Shown piece by piece: positions 6,458 through 13,160 of a stretch of 16,554 nucleotides of DNA. Source of the stretch: an uncultured Sulfurovum sp. (GTDB taxonomy: Bacteria > Campylobacterota > Campylobacteria > Campylobacterales > Sulfurovaceae); contig CACVAR010000325.1 in assembly GCA_902727905.1 (NCBI GenBank), forward strand, positions 1-16,554. Reading direction: 5' to 3'. Each line of letters starts with the position of its first letter. Position 1 is the first letter of the stretch. Made by a program: the position numbers and the translations under genes. The notes under the pieces are model-generated. The model saw only the letters and a list, made by a program, of their open reading frames with translations, did no database searches and was not told the DNA's origin.

Positions 6458-7909
6458 TTAATTACAAATAATCACCGACTTAATTTCTGTAAACTCTTCC
6501 AATGCCCACTTAGGTCCTTCTCTCCCAATACCTGAAAGTTTTGAACCTCCATAAGGCTGAACATCAAATCGTAACGTAGGAATATCATTAACTACTACCC
6601 CTCCACACTCAGCATCATCTATAAATGTTTGTGTTATTTTTAAGTTATTGGTAAAAATTGAAAACTGTAAACCATAAGGAGAATTATTCATTTTTTCAAT
6701 CGCTTCTTCATAACTTTCAACTTTTACTAAAGATACAATTGGCGCAAAAACCTCTTCACATACAATCTTCATATCGTCAGTTACATTTGCCATAAGGGTA
6801 GGTGTAAAACTACCCTCAACAACCTCTCCACCTGTCAAGAGTTTTGCACCTTCATCTTGTGCAGAAGCGACCCAAGACTTTGCTCTTTCTAAAGAAGCTT
6901 CATCAATAAGTGGTCCCATAAAAGTCTCTTCATCATAAGGTGAACCTACTTTTAAAGTCTTTGTCTCTCGTGCTATAACGTTAGCAAACTCATCATATAC
7001 TGAACTATGTACATAGATACGTTGTAAAGAGATACACACTTGTCCCGAATTTACAAAAGCACCAAAAGCACAACGTGAAGCTGCATATTCTATGTCGGCT
7101 GAGTCATCAATAAAGGTTGCAGCATTTCCACCTAATTCTAAGCTCACTTTTTTAATTCCAGCTTGTTGGGTAATAATGTTTCCAACAGGAACAGAACCCG
7201 TAAATGAAAGAACTCTAGGAATAGAACTTTTAACCAAGGTACTTCCCACTTCAACATCTCCATAAACTACTGAAAGGGCATCTGGAATGGCATATTCAGA
7301 AGCATTAAAAAGTTTGGCTAATTTATAAGCAGTAAGAGGTGCTTCAGGTGTTGGTTTTAAAACTACAGCATTCCCAGCACCAAGCGCTGGTGCAATTTTA
7401 TGAGCCACAAGATTTAAAGGAAAATTAAAAGGCGTAATACAGGCAACAACCCCAACAGGAACACGTGAGAAATAAGCAATAGTTTTTTTACCACTAGGTG
7501 CAATATCCGTAGGAATGGTTTCTCCATGTAAAGCAACCAACTCTTTAGCTGTAAGTCTTATGGTCTCAATACATCTGTCAACTTCAACACGTGCAAAGGC
7601 TATGGGCTTAGCTACTTCATGCACCAATGTTAATGCCATATCTTCTCTATGGGTTTCAAGCATATTAGCGACATCTTCCAACCAAGATACACGTTGATAT
7701 AAAGGAGATTTCTTTGTCTCTATTGCTGCTGCTTCTGCAATTTTTAATGCACGCTCTGTATCTTTAACTGTACATTTAGGTGCTCTACTAACAACATCAT
7801 GAGTATAAGGACTCTTACGTTCAACCAATTCCTCTCGGCTCTCTTCTAAAGACCCCATATAAATCTGTGCATCATTTACTGTTTGATTACTATTAAATAT
7901 TCCGAACAT
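6458..7909 (-). CDS. NAD(P)-dependent aldehyde dehydrogenase (ALDH superfamily)
   Basis: This 483-residue enzyme oxidises an aldehyde to the acid. All ALDH signatures are present: TPFNFP with Asn162 (oxyanion hole), VLKP with Lys185 (cofactor), SFTGS at 235-239, LELGGNAA with the general base Glu258, NSGQVCIS with the nucleophile Cys292, and EEVFAP with Glu386 and Phe388 (nicotinamide ribose). The GQVCISLQRIYVH segment resembles the lactaldehyde/NADP-glyceraldehyde-3-phosphate branch more than betaine-aldehyde types, but the substrate cannot be fixed from sequence. The protein is cytoplasmic. AGGAAGT lies upstream of the ATG, preceded by an extended -10. Downstream, an AT-only inverted repeat (AATATTTA/TAAATATT, 6429-6459) followed by a few T could be a weak terminator. 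No pathway neighbour reveals its role; detoxification or carbonyl metabolism is a guess. Confidence 0.92.
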   Translation of the reverse strand: MFGIFNSNQTVNDAQIYMGSLEESREELVERKSPYTHDVVSRAPKCTVKDTERALKIAEAAAIETKKSPLYQRVSWLEDVANMLETHREDMALTLVHEVAKPIAFARVEVDRCIETIRLTAKELVALHGETIPTDIAPSGKKTIAYFSRVPVGVVACITPFNFPLNLVAHKIAPALGAGNAVVLKPTPEAPLTAYKLAKLFNASEYAIPDALSVVYGDVEVGSTLVKSSIPRVLSFTGSVPVGNIITQQAGIKKVSLELGGNAATFIDDSADIEYAASRCAFGAFVNSGQVCISLQRIYVHSSVYDEFANVIARETKTLKVGSPYDEETFMGPLIDEASLERAKSWVASAQDEGAKLLTGGEVVEGSFTPTLMANVTDDMKIVCEEVFAPIVSLVKVESYEEAIEKMNNSPYGLQFSIFTNNLKITQTFIDDAECGGVVVNDIPTLRFDVQPYGGSKLSGIGREGPKWALEEFTEIKSVIICN

Positions 7910-7943
7910 GATTACTACTTCCTGTTATTAATTATATTGATTA

Positions 7944-7949
7944 ATTATA
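7944..7949 (-). promoter_or_regulatory. Candidate extended -10 box for the aldehyde dehydrogenase gene
   Basis: On the - strand the sequence reads TGTTATAAT, 34 bases before the ATG. A second TATAAT lies closer to the gene (7931-7936). Either could be used; the upstream one has the TGn extension. Confidence 0.5.
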
Positions 7950-8009
7950 ACAAAATTAAGAAGAAAGAGAGATAGATTAAGGAAAGAAGATAGGGTTGAT
8001 GTACTAAAT

Positions 8010-8028
8010 GGACAAGTGAATCTTGCCC
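8010..8028 (-). terminator. Possible terminator hairpin after the cytochrome c gene
   Basis: In - strand RNA, GGGCAAG and CUUGUCC form a 7-bp stem including one G-U pair, with a 5-base loop, 13 bases after the cytochrome c stop. Only a short T run (ATTTAG) follows, so this is a weak call. The rest of the 132-base gap up to the aldehyde dehydrogenase gene holds only its promoter. Confidence 0.4.
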
Positions 8029-8041
8029 AAATTATGGAAAG

Positions 8042-8326
8042 CTATTTTTTAATAGAGGCTGCCATTTTCTTAATGTCATCTACTGACAAACTTTTAACTT
8101 GAGCTTTCATAAGACCTTTCATTGGACCACCATAAGTACCATTTTTATATCCCTTTAATGCCTTAATGATCTGTGCCTTGCTCATGTTTTTTACTACTTT
8201 TGCTTTCCCCATAGCTGCTTTTTCCCAGTTTTGCCCGTGACACCCTTTACAGACTGCTGTTGATGCTCCCCAAGCAGCTGTTTGCAGGAGTATTCCCATG
8301 GCAATAAATTTAAAAATCTTGCTCAT
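8042..8326 (-). CDS. Small periplasmic class I cytochrome c (c553-like)
   Basis: This 94-residue monoheme cytochrome would carry electrons in the periplasm, for example towards a cbb3-type oxidase. A signal peptide covers about residues 1-20 (KIFK, then a hydrophobic stretch ending AAWGA). The heme site is CKGCH (Cys26, Cys29, His30), right at the start of the mature protein as in c553-type proteins. The distal axial ligand is probably Met69 or Met73 in GGPMKGLMKAQ. A final helix (SVDDIKKMAASI) closes the fold. AAAGGAC precedes the ATG. The mature chain of about 74 residues is at the short end for this family. It appears to be its own transcription unit, with gaps of over 130 bases on both sides. 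Confidence 0.9.
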   Translation of the reverse strand: MSKIFKFIAMGILLQTAAWGASTAVCKGCHGQNWEKAAMGKAKVVKNMSKAQIIKALKGYKNGTYGGPMKGLMKAQVKSLSVDDIKKMAASIKK

Positions 8327-8345
8327 AATTGTCCTTTAATGTTTA

Positions 8346-8351
8346 ATTATA
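8346..8351 (-). promoter_or_regulatory. Candidate -10 box for the cytochrome c gene
   Basis: A perfect TATAAT on the - strand, 19 bases before the ATG. It leaves a leader of only about a dozen bases, which still contains the AAAGGAC ribosome site. The rest of the 131-base gap (8327-8457) is AT-rich with nothing else recognised. Confidence 0.45.
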
Positions 8352-8457
8352 TTGTTGAATTAATATAATAAAGCTTCTTTGTGTAATAATTGTGATATTA
8401 ATCTTATTTTTTAATATAAGTAAACATTTTCACAGAATTTGCTAAATTTAAATGATT

Positions 8458-10005
8458 TTAATCAAAAAAACCATTCAAAAATGAACGTGTTGTCCGTTCA
8501 ACCCTATCCAACTCAAAATTCTTAATTTGATTATTAAACTCACTTTGAATGTCATCTATTGTGTTATCTATATTTTTTCTATTTGAAGATTGACCTGTTC
8601 CAAAAAAATTGTCTATTTCTTTATTTATTTGATATTGAATGAGTTGCGACATCTCCACATTGACTTTTGGATCTTCTAGTGTTCCATAAATTTCACCAAC
8701 AAGTTTTTGACCATCTATTTTAACTTCAAAGTTAGCCGTAATCCCATTTGTATTTGAGTTCATTTGTGTATCTTTTAAATAAAGATAATTTACACCATTG
8801 TCAATTTTTAAAAGTGAGGTTAAAACACTATCTTGATAACCTGCTGTAAAAATACTATCATCATAAGTATCTTTCAATACATCAATTTCTGCCATCTCAT
8901 AAATAGTATCTGTCATCTTTGTTCTTCTAAAACGTGTCTCTTTTAACTCTGTATTCACTAAAATAATTTCATCTTTAATATCATATGAAGCTGAACCATA
9001 AACTTTAGCACTTAATAAAGGAGGAAAAGAAAGTTGACGCAAAAATTTTTCTAAAGAGACCCCTTGAAAATCAATATCTATATAATCATTTTTATAATTA
9101 TATTTCAGTAAACCACCATAACTAATTGTATCTCCATGTAGTTTTAATTCACCATTATCATACTCCACACTACCTGCTGTATTTAAAGAACCTTTATACT
9201 TATGCTTTAAAAACTCTTCAAAATAAGCCAATTCATTAATATGTAAACCGTAATCAGCTGTTGTAATGTTTGCTGCTCTGTTGTAATGTCCATTTCCAAT
9301 TCTTAACTTTCCGATATCAGACGTTATATCAGCAGAAAATTCATGAAGTAAATCTTTAATTAAAATCTCAGCTTCCAAGTTCAGTTCTATTTCTTCTGAA
9401 ACAATAGGAATAGTTCCTTTTGGCATGCTAACTTTTGCAGAGCCTTGTCTTCTATATGAAGTAAAATATTCAAAATCTAAAATAACATCAATGTCACCTT
9501 CTAAAATATTTTTATAACTTAAAAACTCAAGTAGGGGTTTAGACCTCACATTGTTTAAAGTTACTTTCATCTCCTCTAAACGATTTGGCTTCCTAGTAAA
9601 TAAGTAAGTTATATCCCCATTAAAGATTTTCCCTTCACCTGAGACCAATAGCTCATCATATTCACCTTCCATTCTACCTTTAACATCAACAGGATGAGGA
9701 ATCGTATAACAATCCCACTCAAAAGTCTCACCTCTCAAATGGTAACTTAGATTCATATCACTTTTATCTGGTACACCATACAGTGACAATAAAGCTCCAT
9801 CATTCAAACGCATTTCAGCTTCTATTATTGGATACTTATCTATATTTAAAGATAGAACTTCTATTTTATTATTCATCTCTTTACTATAGTGATCCTGAAC
9901 AAAGTATCTCAAACCAAGATGTCCAAGTTCTGTTGCTAGAAGTAAATAAACCAGTAAAGCAAAAAGGCTTAATAACCAAACAAAATACTGAAATAAAACT
10001 CTCAT
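8458..10005 (-). CDS. AsmA/TamB-like membrane-anchored protein
   Basis: This 515-residue protein has one N-terminal membrane helix (about 5-26) followed by a long region of alternating short beta strands, as in AsmA-like proteins that form grooved beta structures in the periplasm. The segment GEIYGTLEDPKVNVEMSQLI near the C-terminus matches the GTLxxPKV pattern that often ends AsmA-type domains. It is followed by a long charged helical tail ending RSFLNGFFD. AsmA-like proteins are thought to move or place phospholipids between inner and outer membrane; that role is inferred from the clan, not from any catalytic residue. AAGGATAG precedes the ATG. It is divergently transcribed from ilvE. I could not assign a named subfamily, and a different beta-rich periplasmic family remains possible. 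Confidence 0.6.
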   Translation of the reverse strand: MRVLFQYFVWLLSLFALLVYLLLATELGHLGLRYFVQDHYSKEMNNKIEVLSLNIDKYPIIEAEMRLNDGALLSLYGVPDKSDMNLSYHLRGETFEWDCYTIPHPVDVKGRMEGEYDELLVSGEGKIFNGDITYLFTRKPNRLEEMKVTLNNVRSKPLLEFLSYKNILEGDIDVILDFEYFTSYRRQGSAKVSMPKGTIPIVSEEIELNLEAEILIKDLLHEFSADITSDIGKLRIGNGHYNRAANITTADYGLHINELAYFEEFLKHKYKGSLNTAGSVEYDNGELKLHGDTISYGGLLKYNYKNDYIDIDFQGVSLEKFLRQLSFPPLLSAKVYGSASYDIKDEIILVNTELKETRFRRTKMTDTIYEMAEIDVLKDTYDDSIFTAGYQDSVLTSLLKIDNGVNYLYLKDTQMNSNTNGITANFEVKIDGQKLVGEIYGTLEDPKVNVEMSQLIQYQINKEIDNFFGTGQSSNRKNIDNTIDDIQSEFNNQIKNFELDRVERTTRSFLNGFFD

Positions 10006-10031
10006 TTATCTATCCTTATTACAATGAAGCC

Positions 10032-10037
10032 ATTTTA
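10032..10037 (-). promoter_or_regulatory. Candidate extended -10 box for the AsmA-like gene
   Basis: On the - strand the sequence reads TGCTAAAAT, 26 bases before the ATG. The 9-mer GCTAAAATG here is repeated in opposite orientation at 10068-10076, facing ilvE. Confidence 0.4.
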
Positions 10038-10101
10038 GCATAACAAAGAGATATTAACAGGAGTTTGGCTAAAATGTTTTATTAATTTTTAGACCTATGA
10101 G

Positions 10102-10107
10102 TATAAT
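10102..10107 (+). promoter_or_regulatory. Candidate -10 box for ilvE
   Basis: A perfect TATAAT preceded by G, 27 bases before the ilvE ATG. A second possible -10 (TAAAAT, 10070-10075) lies further upstream in the inverted copy of the divergent promoter. Confidence 0.5.
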
Positions 10108-10134
10108 AGGTTCCTACATGGAGTACAGCACAAT

Positions 10135-11052
10135 ATGGATGCAGCAAAATATATATGGATGAATGGAGAGTATAAAGCATGGGATGATGCTAAAACTCAT
10201 GTATTATCACACACTATACATTATGGTAATGGTGTAATTGAAGGAACAAAAGCCTACAAAACAGCTGATGGTTATGCAATATTTAGACTAAATGATCATA
10301 CAAAAAGACTTAAAGAATCAGCAAAAATGACGCTTATTGACATTCCTTATACAGTTGAAGAGATGAACGAAGCCCAACTCGAGCTTATTAGAAAGAATGA
10401 ATTTAAAGGTGACAATGTTTATCTTAGACCTTTTGCTTTTCTAGGTTATGGGGTAATGGGTGTTTATCATAAAGATGCACCAGTTGAAACGGTACTTGCA
10501 GCATGGGAATGGGGAGCATACCTTGGAGAAGAAGGACTAAAGTCTGGAATCAAACTTAAAATCGCTTCAATGACCAGAGCAGGAAATACTTCGAGCATGG
10601 GTAAAGCAAAGGCAACAGCCAACTACTTAAACTCTCAAATGGCAAAATTTGAAGCCATTGACTGTGGTTATGATGAAGCCTTACTTCTTGATGATCAGGG
10701 ATACATTGCTGAAGCATCAGGTGCCTGTTTCTTTATGGTTAAAGATGAAGAAATTATTACGCCACCAAATGACAACTCATTGGCTTCTATTACCCAAAAA
10801 ACAGTTATTGAAATAGCTAAAGATATGGGCTATACAGTAGCAAGACGTAGAGTTACACGCGAAGAAGTTTATGTAGCAGATGAAGTATTTTTAACAGGTA
10901 CAGCAGCAGAAATAACGCCCGTAAAAGATGTTGATGCACGCATTATTGGAAATGGTGCGAGAGGTGAGATTACCGAAAAAATTCAAACGGCTTATTTTGA
11001 CATTGTTTTTGGTCGAAATGAAAAATATAAGCACTATTTAACATACGTTTAG
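10135..11052 (+). CDS. ilvE: Branched-chain amino acid aminotransferase
   Basis: This fold-type IV PLP enzyme catalyses the last step of isoleucine, leucine and valine synthesis by transferring the amino group from glutamate to the keto acids. At 305 residues it has the usual IlvE length. The catalytic Lys is Lys159 in KAKATANYLNS, equivalent to the KAGGNYL of E. coli IlvE. YIAEASGACFFMV (190-202) with Glu193 binds the PLP pyridine nitrogen. HYGNGVIEG (29-37), YLRPF (96-100) and FLTGTAAEITPV (252-263) complete the active site. GGAG lies 11 bases before the ATG. An upstream ATG at 10118 is out of frame and is not used. The next gene, an SPFH protein, follows after 58 bases. The same ilvE-SPFH pair exists in Campylobacter jejuni (from memory). 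Confidence 0.95.
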   Translation: MDAAKYIWMNGEYKAWDDAKTHVLSHTIHYGNGVIEGTKAYKTADGYAIFRLNDHTKRLKESAKMTLIDIPYTVEEMNEAQLELIRKNEFKGDNVYLRPFAFLGYGVMGVYHKDAPVETVLAAWEWGAYLGEEGLKSGIKLKIASMTRAGNTSSMGKAKATANYLNSQMAKFEAIDCGYDEALLLDDQGYIAEASGACFFMVKDEEIITPPNDNSLASITQKTVIEIAKDMGYTVARRRVTREEVYVADEVFLTGTAAEITPVKDVDARIIGNGARGEITEKIQTAYFDIVFGRNEKYKHYLTYV

Positions 11053-11073
11053 ATAAAAATTTTAAATAAAAAA

Positions 11074-11091
11074 AATGTGTCTAATCACATT
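11074..11091. repeat. Short inverted repeat between ilvE and the SPFH gene
   Basis: The arms AATGTG and CACATT (6 bp, 6-base spacer) are preceded by an A run and followed by an AT-rich stretch. It could be a weak attenuating hairpin or an operator. The half-site TGTG/CACA recalls CRP-type sites, but the spacer is 2 bases too short for that consensus. Confidence 0.35.
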
Positions 11092-11110
11092 ATTGAATTA
11101 AGGAATAAGC

Positions 11111-12223
11111 ATGCCAGCAGACATGAACGACTATTTTAAAAAAAAGCAACCAAATGGTGGAGGAAACAACAAAACTCCCAACAACCCTAAACCTATGCAA
11201 GGTGGTAATGGTGGAGCTGGATTCCAAGCACCATCTTGGCTATTCGTTATTGTAGCTATTGTGGCAGCTTTTATCTTTTTTAAACCATTTACCATCATTA
11301 ACTCTGGTGAAGTAGGGATTAAAGTTAAAACAGGTAAGTTTGATGAGACACCTTTAAATGCTGGACTGCACTTCTATATTCCAGTTATTCAAAACATCAT
11401 TACGGTTAACACAAGAATGAGACAAGTTATCTACTCTAACCAAGCCAACACACTAGAAGGTGACAACTATAAGTCGCGTAGTACTTTAGGTTCAAACAAC
11501 CTTGAAGGTGGTGTAAAACAGAGTCGAGCCATTCCAGTACTGGATAAGAGAGGTTTAACAGTTAATATCGACCTTGCTGTTCAATATAGAATACGTGCTG
11601 AAGTAGCTCCAAAAACCATTGAGCAATGGGGTGCAAGCTGGGAAGAGAAAATCATTAACTCAAAAGTACGTGAAGTAGTTCGTGATGTTATTGGTCAATA
11701 TACTGCAGAGAAACTTCCAGAGATGAGAAATGAAATTGCTACAGCCATTCAAACTAAAGTAACTCAAAAAATTAATTCTCTTGAAGGACAACCTGTAATT
11801 TTATCAGCTGTTGAACTTAGAAACATTGTTCTTCCTGAAAAAATTAGAGCAAAGATTGAGCAACTACAAGCAGAAAAGCAAAACGTAAACATTGCTGAAC
11901 AACAAAAAGAGAAAGCAAAACAAGATGCACAAAGAAATGCTGAAATTGCACGTGGTGAAGCTGAAAGAAACAGAATTGTAGCACAAGGTCAAGCAGATAA
12001 AATTAGAATTGAAGCAGAAGAACAAGCTAAGGCGAATCAACTGATTTCAAACTCTCTAACACGTCAACTATTAGAACTTGAACAAATTAAGACACAAGCT
12101 AAATTTAATGAAGCACTTAAAGTTAATAAAGATGCTCAAATCTTCTTAACACCTGGTGGAGCTGTACCTAACATTTGGGTAGATGCTAAAGGTAAAGAAC
12201 AAAAAGCTATCTCAGCACAATAA
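11111..12223 (+). CDS. SPFH-domain (prohibitin/HflK-like) inner membrane protein
   Basis: SPFH proteins form large ring- or cage-like oligomers at membranes and often regulate FtsH-type proteases or organise membrane microdomains. The N-terminal 40 residues are rich in Gly, Asn and Pro, as in HflK. One membrane helix is at about 42-58. The SPFH domain covers about 62-250 (NSGEVGIKVKTGKF at the start). A long Ala/Glu/Gln-rich coiled coil follows at about 248-310 (many EQQKEKAKQDAQ-type repeats), then a C-terminal segment with FLTPGGAVPNIWVDAK. AAGGA lies 6 bases before the ATG; a second in-frame ATG at codon 5 has no better ribosome site. No hflC-like partner or NfeD protein is adjacent, so it probably acts as a single-gene prohibitin-like system. 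Probable co-transcription with ilvE is inferred from spacing. Confidence 0.9.
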   Translation: MPADMNDYFKKKQPNGGGNNKTPNNPKPMQGGNGGAGFQAPSWLFVIVAIVAAFIFFKPFTIINSGEVGIKVKTGKFDETPLNAGLHFYIPVIQNIITVNTRMRQVIYSNQANTLEGDNYKSRSTLGSNNLEGGVKQSRAIPVLDKRGLTVNIDLAVQYRIRAEVAPKTIEQWGASWEEKIINSKVREVVRDVIGQYTAEKLPEMRNEIATAIQTKVTQKINSLEGQPVILSAVELRNIVLPEKIRAKIEQLQAEKQNVNIAEQQKEKAKQDAQRNAEIARGEAERNRIVAQGQADKIRIEAEEQAKANQLISNSLTRQLLELEQIKTQAKFNEALKVNKDAQIFLTPGGAVPNIWVDAKGKEQKAISAQ

Positions 12224-12229
12224 TACAAC

Positions 12230-12260
12230 ATAAATAATGCCCATTAACGGCATTATTTAT
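12230..12260 (+). terminator. Perfect 12-bp hairpin after the SPFH gene
   Basis: The arms ATAAATAATGCC and GGCATTATTTAT pair perfectly around a 7-base loop, starting 6 bases after the SPFH stop. The right arm is T-rich but no pure T run follows. It probably ends the ilvE-SPFH transcript. It is symmetric enough that a regulatory site for hisIE, 25 bases downstream, cannot be ruled out. Confidence 0.6.
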
Positions 12261-12285
12261 CAAATCCAAATAAAGACCCACTCCC

Positions 12286-12951
12286 ATGCAAATCAATTGG
12301 CAAAAAACCCCCCTCATCCCAGCAATAGCACAAGATAATGAAACAAATGAAGTTCTCATGTTAGCTTATATGAATGAAGAAGCATTCAACTTGACTCTAG
12401 AAAGTGGTTATGCCCATTACTTTTCACGTTCTAAACAACGTATCTGGAAAAAAGGTGAAAGTTCAAATCATACCCAAGAGATAAAAGATATTTTACTTGA
12501 CTGTGATGCCGACACACTTATACTCAAAATCAAGCAAAATGGTGTTGCTTGCCATACTGGTACTAAAAGTTGTTTTTTCACCTCTGTAACTCAAAACAAG
12601 AGAGTACTAGAACAAGAAGTAGACACGGACGCTATGTATGGTGTAGTAGATACCCTTTACCACACTGTACTTGAACGTAAAAATGATAACAGTACTAAAA
12701 AGTCTTGGACAAAAAAATTACTTAATGATAAAGAGCTAATGCTTTCCAAAATTCGTGAAGAAGCAGATGAAGTTTGTGTAGCCATCAATGAAGAATCTGA
12801 TGAGCAAGTTATTTATGAATCTGCTGATTTACTTTACCATACTTTAGTAGGTTTAGGTTACCGTGACATCTCACCTGACAGAGTTAAACAAGAGTTAGCT
12901 CGACGTTTTGGAATGTCGGGGATTACTGAGAAGGAGCAAAGAAATAAATAA
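12286..12951 (+). CDS. hisIE: Bifunctional phosphoribosyl-AMP cyclohydrolase / phosphoribosyl-ATP pyrophosphatase
   Basis: This enzyme performs steps 2 and 3 of histidine synthesis: hydrolysis of PR-ATP to PR-AMP and opening of the adenine ring. The HisI domain (1-105) has SRSKQRIWKKGESS (47-60), the metal-binding DCDAD with Asp72, Asp74 and Asp76, and GVACHTGTKSCF with Cys89 and Cys96 (zinc ligands with Cys73). The HisE domain (about 118-212) has KIREEADEV (155-163) and ESADLLYH (178-185), the acidic Mg-binding motifs of the MazG-like fold. GESSNH replaces the usual GETSGN, a modest change. The start matches the family N-terminus, yet no clear Shine-Dalgarno precedes it (only AAAGAC). No other his gene is adjacent. 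A hairpin overlaps its stop codon. Confidence 0.95.
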   Translation: MQINWQKTPLIPAIAQDNETNEVLMLAYMNEEAFNLTLESGYAHYFSRSKQRIWKKGESSNHTQEIKDILLDCDADTLILKIKQNGVACHTGTKSCFFTSVTQNKRVLEQEVDTDAMYGVVDTLYHTVLERKNDNSTKKSWTKKLLNDKELMLSKIREEADEVCVAINEESDEQVIYESADLLYHTLVGLGYRDISPDRVKQELARRFGMSGITEKEQRNK

Positions 12952-12971
12952 ACTATTAACATAGTTTATTT
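12946..12971 (+). terminator. Hairpin terminator overlapping the hisIE stop codon
   Basis: The arms AAATAAACTAT and ATAGTTTATTT form an 11-bp perfect stem with a 4-base loop. The right arm ends in TTT and is followed by ATTTAAAC. The stop codon TAA is within the left arm. GC content is very low, so efficiency is uncertain. Confidence 0.5.
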
Positions 12972-13015
12972 ATTTAAACTTTAATTAACAAAAATAATTA
13001 CAAGAAAAAATACTC

Positions 13016-13051
13016 TATGTTAGAAAAACTAACATAAGGTATACTAGATAC
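13016..13051. repeat. Two inverted repeats upstream of the NlpC/P60 gene
   Basis: The first is a perfect 8-bp hairpin, TATGTTAG and CTAACATA with an AAAAA loop (13016-13036). The second is GTAT-ACTAG-ATAC (13039-13051), which contains a possible -10 box TATACT. Together they sit in the middle of the 209-base gap between hisIE and the peptidase gene. They may be operator sites or a second promoter. Confidence 0.4.
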
Positions 13052-13105
13052 TCCTAAATCCCATGAAATAAGCAATCCTCCCTATATTTTTCTTAAAAAT
13101 TCCAT

Positions 13106-13111
13106 TATAAT
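13106..13111 (+). promoter_or_regulatory. Candidate -10 box for the NlpC/P60 gene
   Basis: A perfect TATAAT, 49 bases before the start codon. A strong ribosome site AAGGAGAG (13148-13155) fixes the start at 13161. Nothing else is recognised in the 12972-13160 gap apart from the inverted repeats at 13016-13051. Confidence 0.45.
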
Positions 13112-13160
13112 AAATTAAATACCTAATTCATTTAATACAATTTTATAAAGGAGAGTCCAA

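Noticed and set aside
9783..10043. 86-codon + strand frame antisense to the AsmA-like gene
   Set aside because: It is antisense to the N-terminal anchor and promoter of a better supported gene, has low-complexity content and no ribosome site.
11074..11091. CRP/FNR-type operator before the SPFH gene
   Set aside because: TGTG and CACA are 6 bases apart, not 8 as in CRP sites, and the FNR core TTGAT/ATCAA is absent; kept only as an inverted repeat.
13017..13037. Six-codon ORF (MLEKLT) in the leader of the NlpC/P60 gene, as a leader peptide
   Set aside because: No ribosome site precedes it, it is formed by the perfect hairpin itself, and its residues suggest no attenuation logic.
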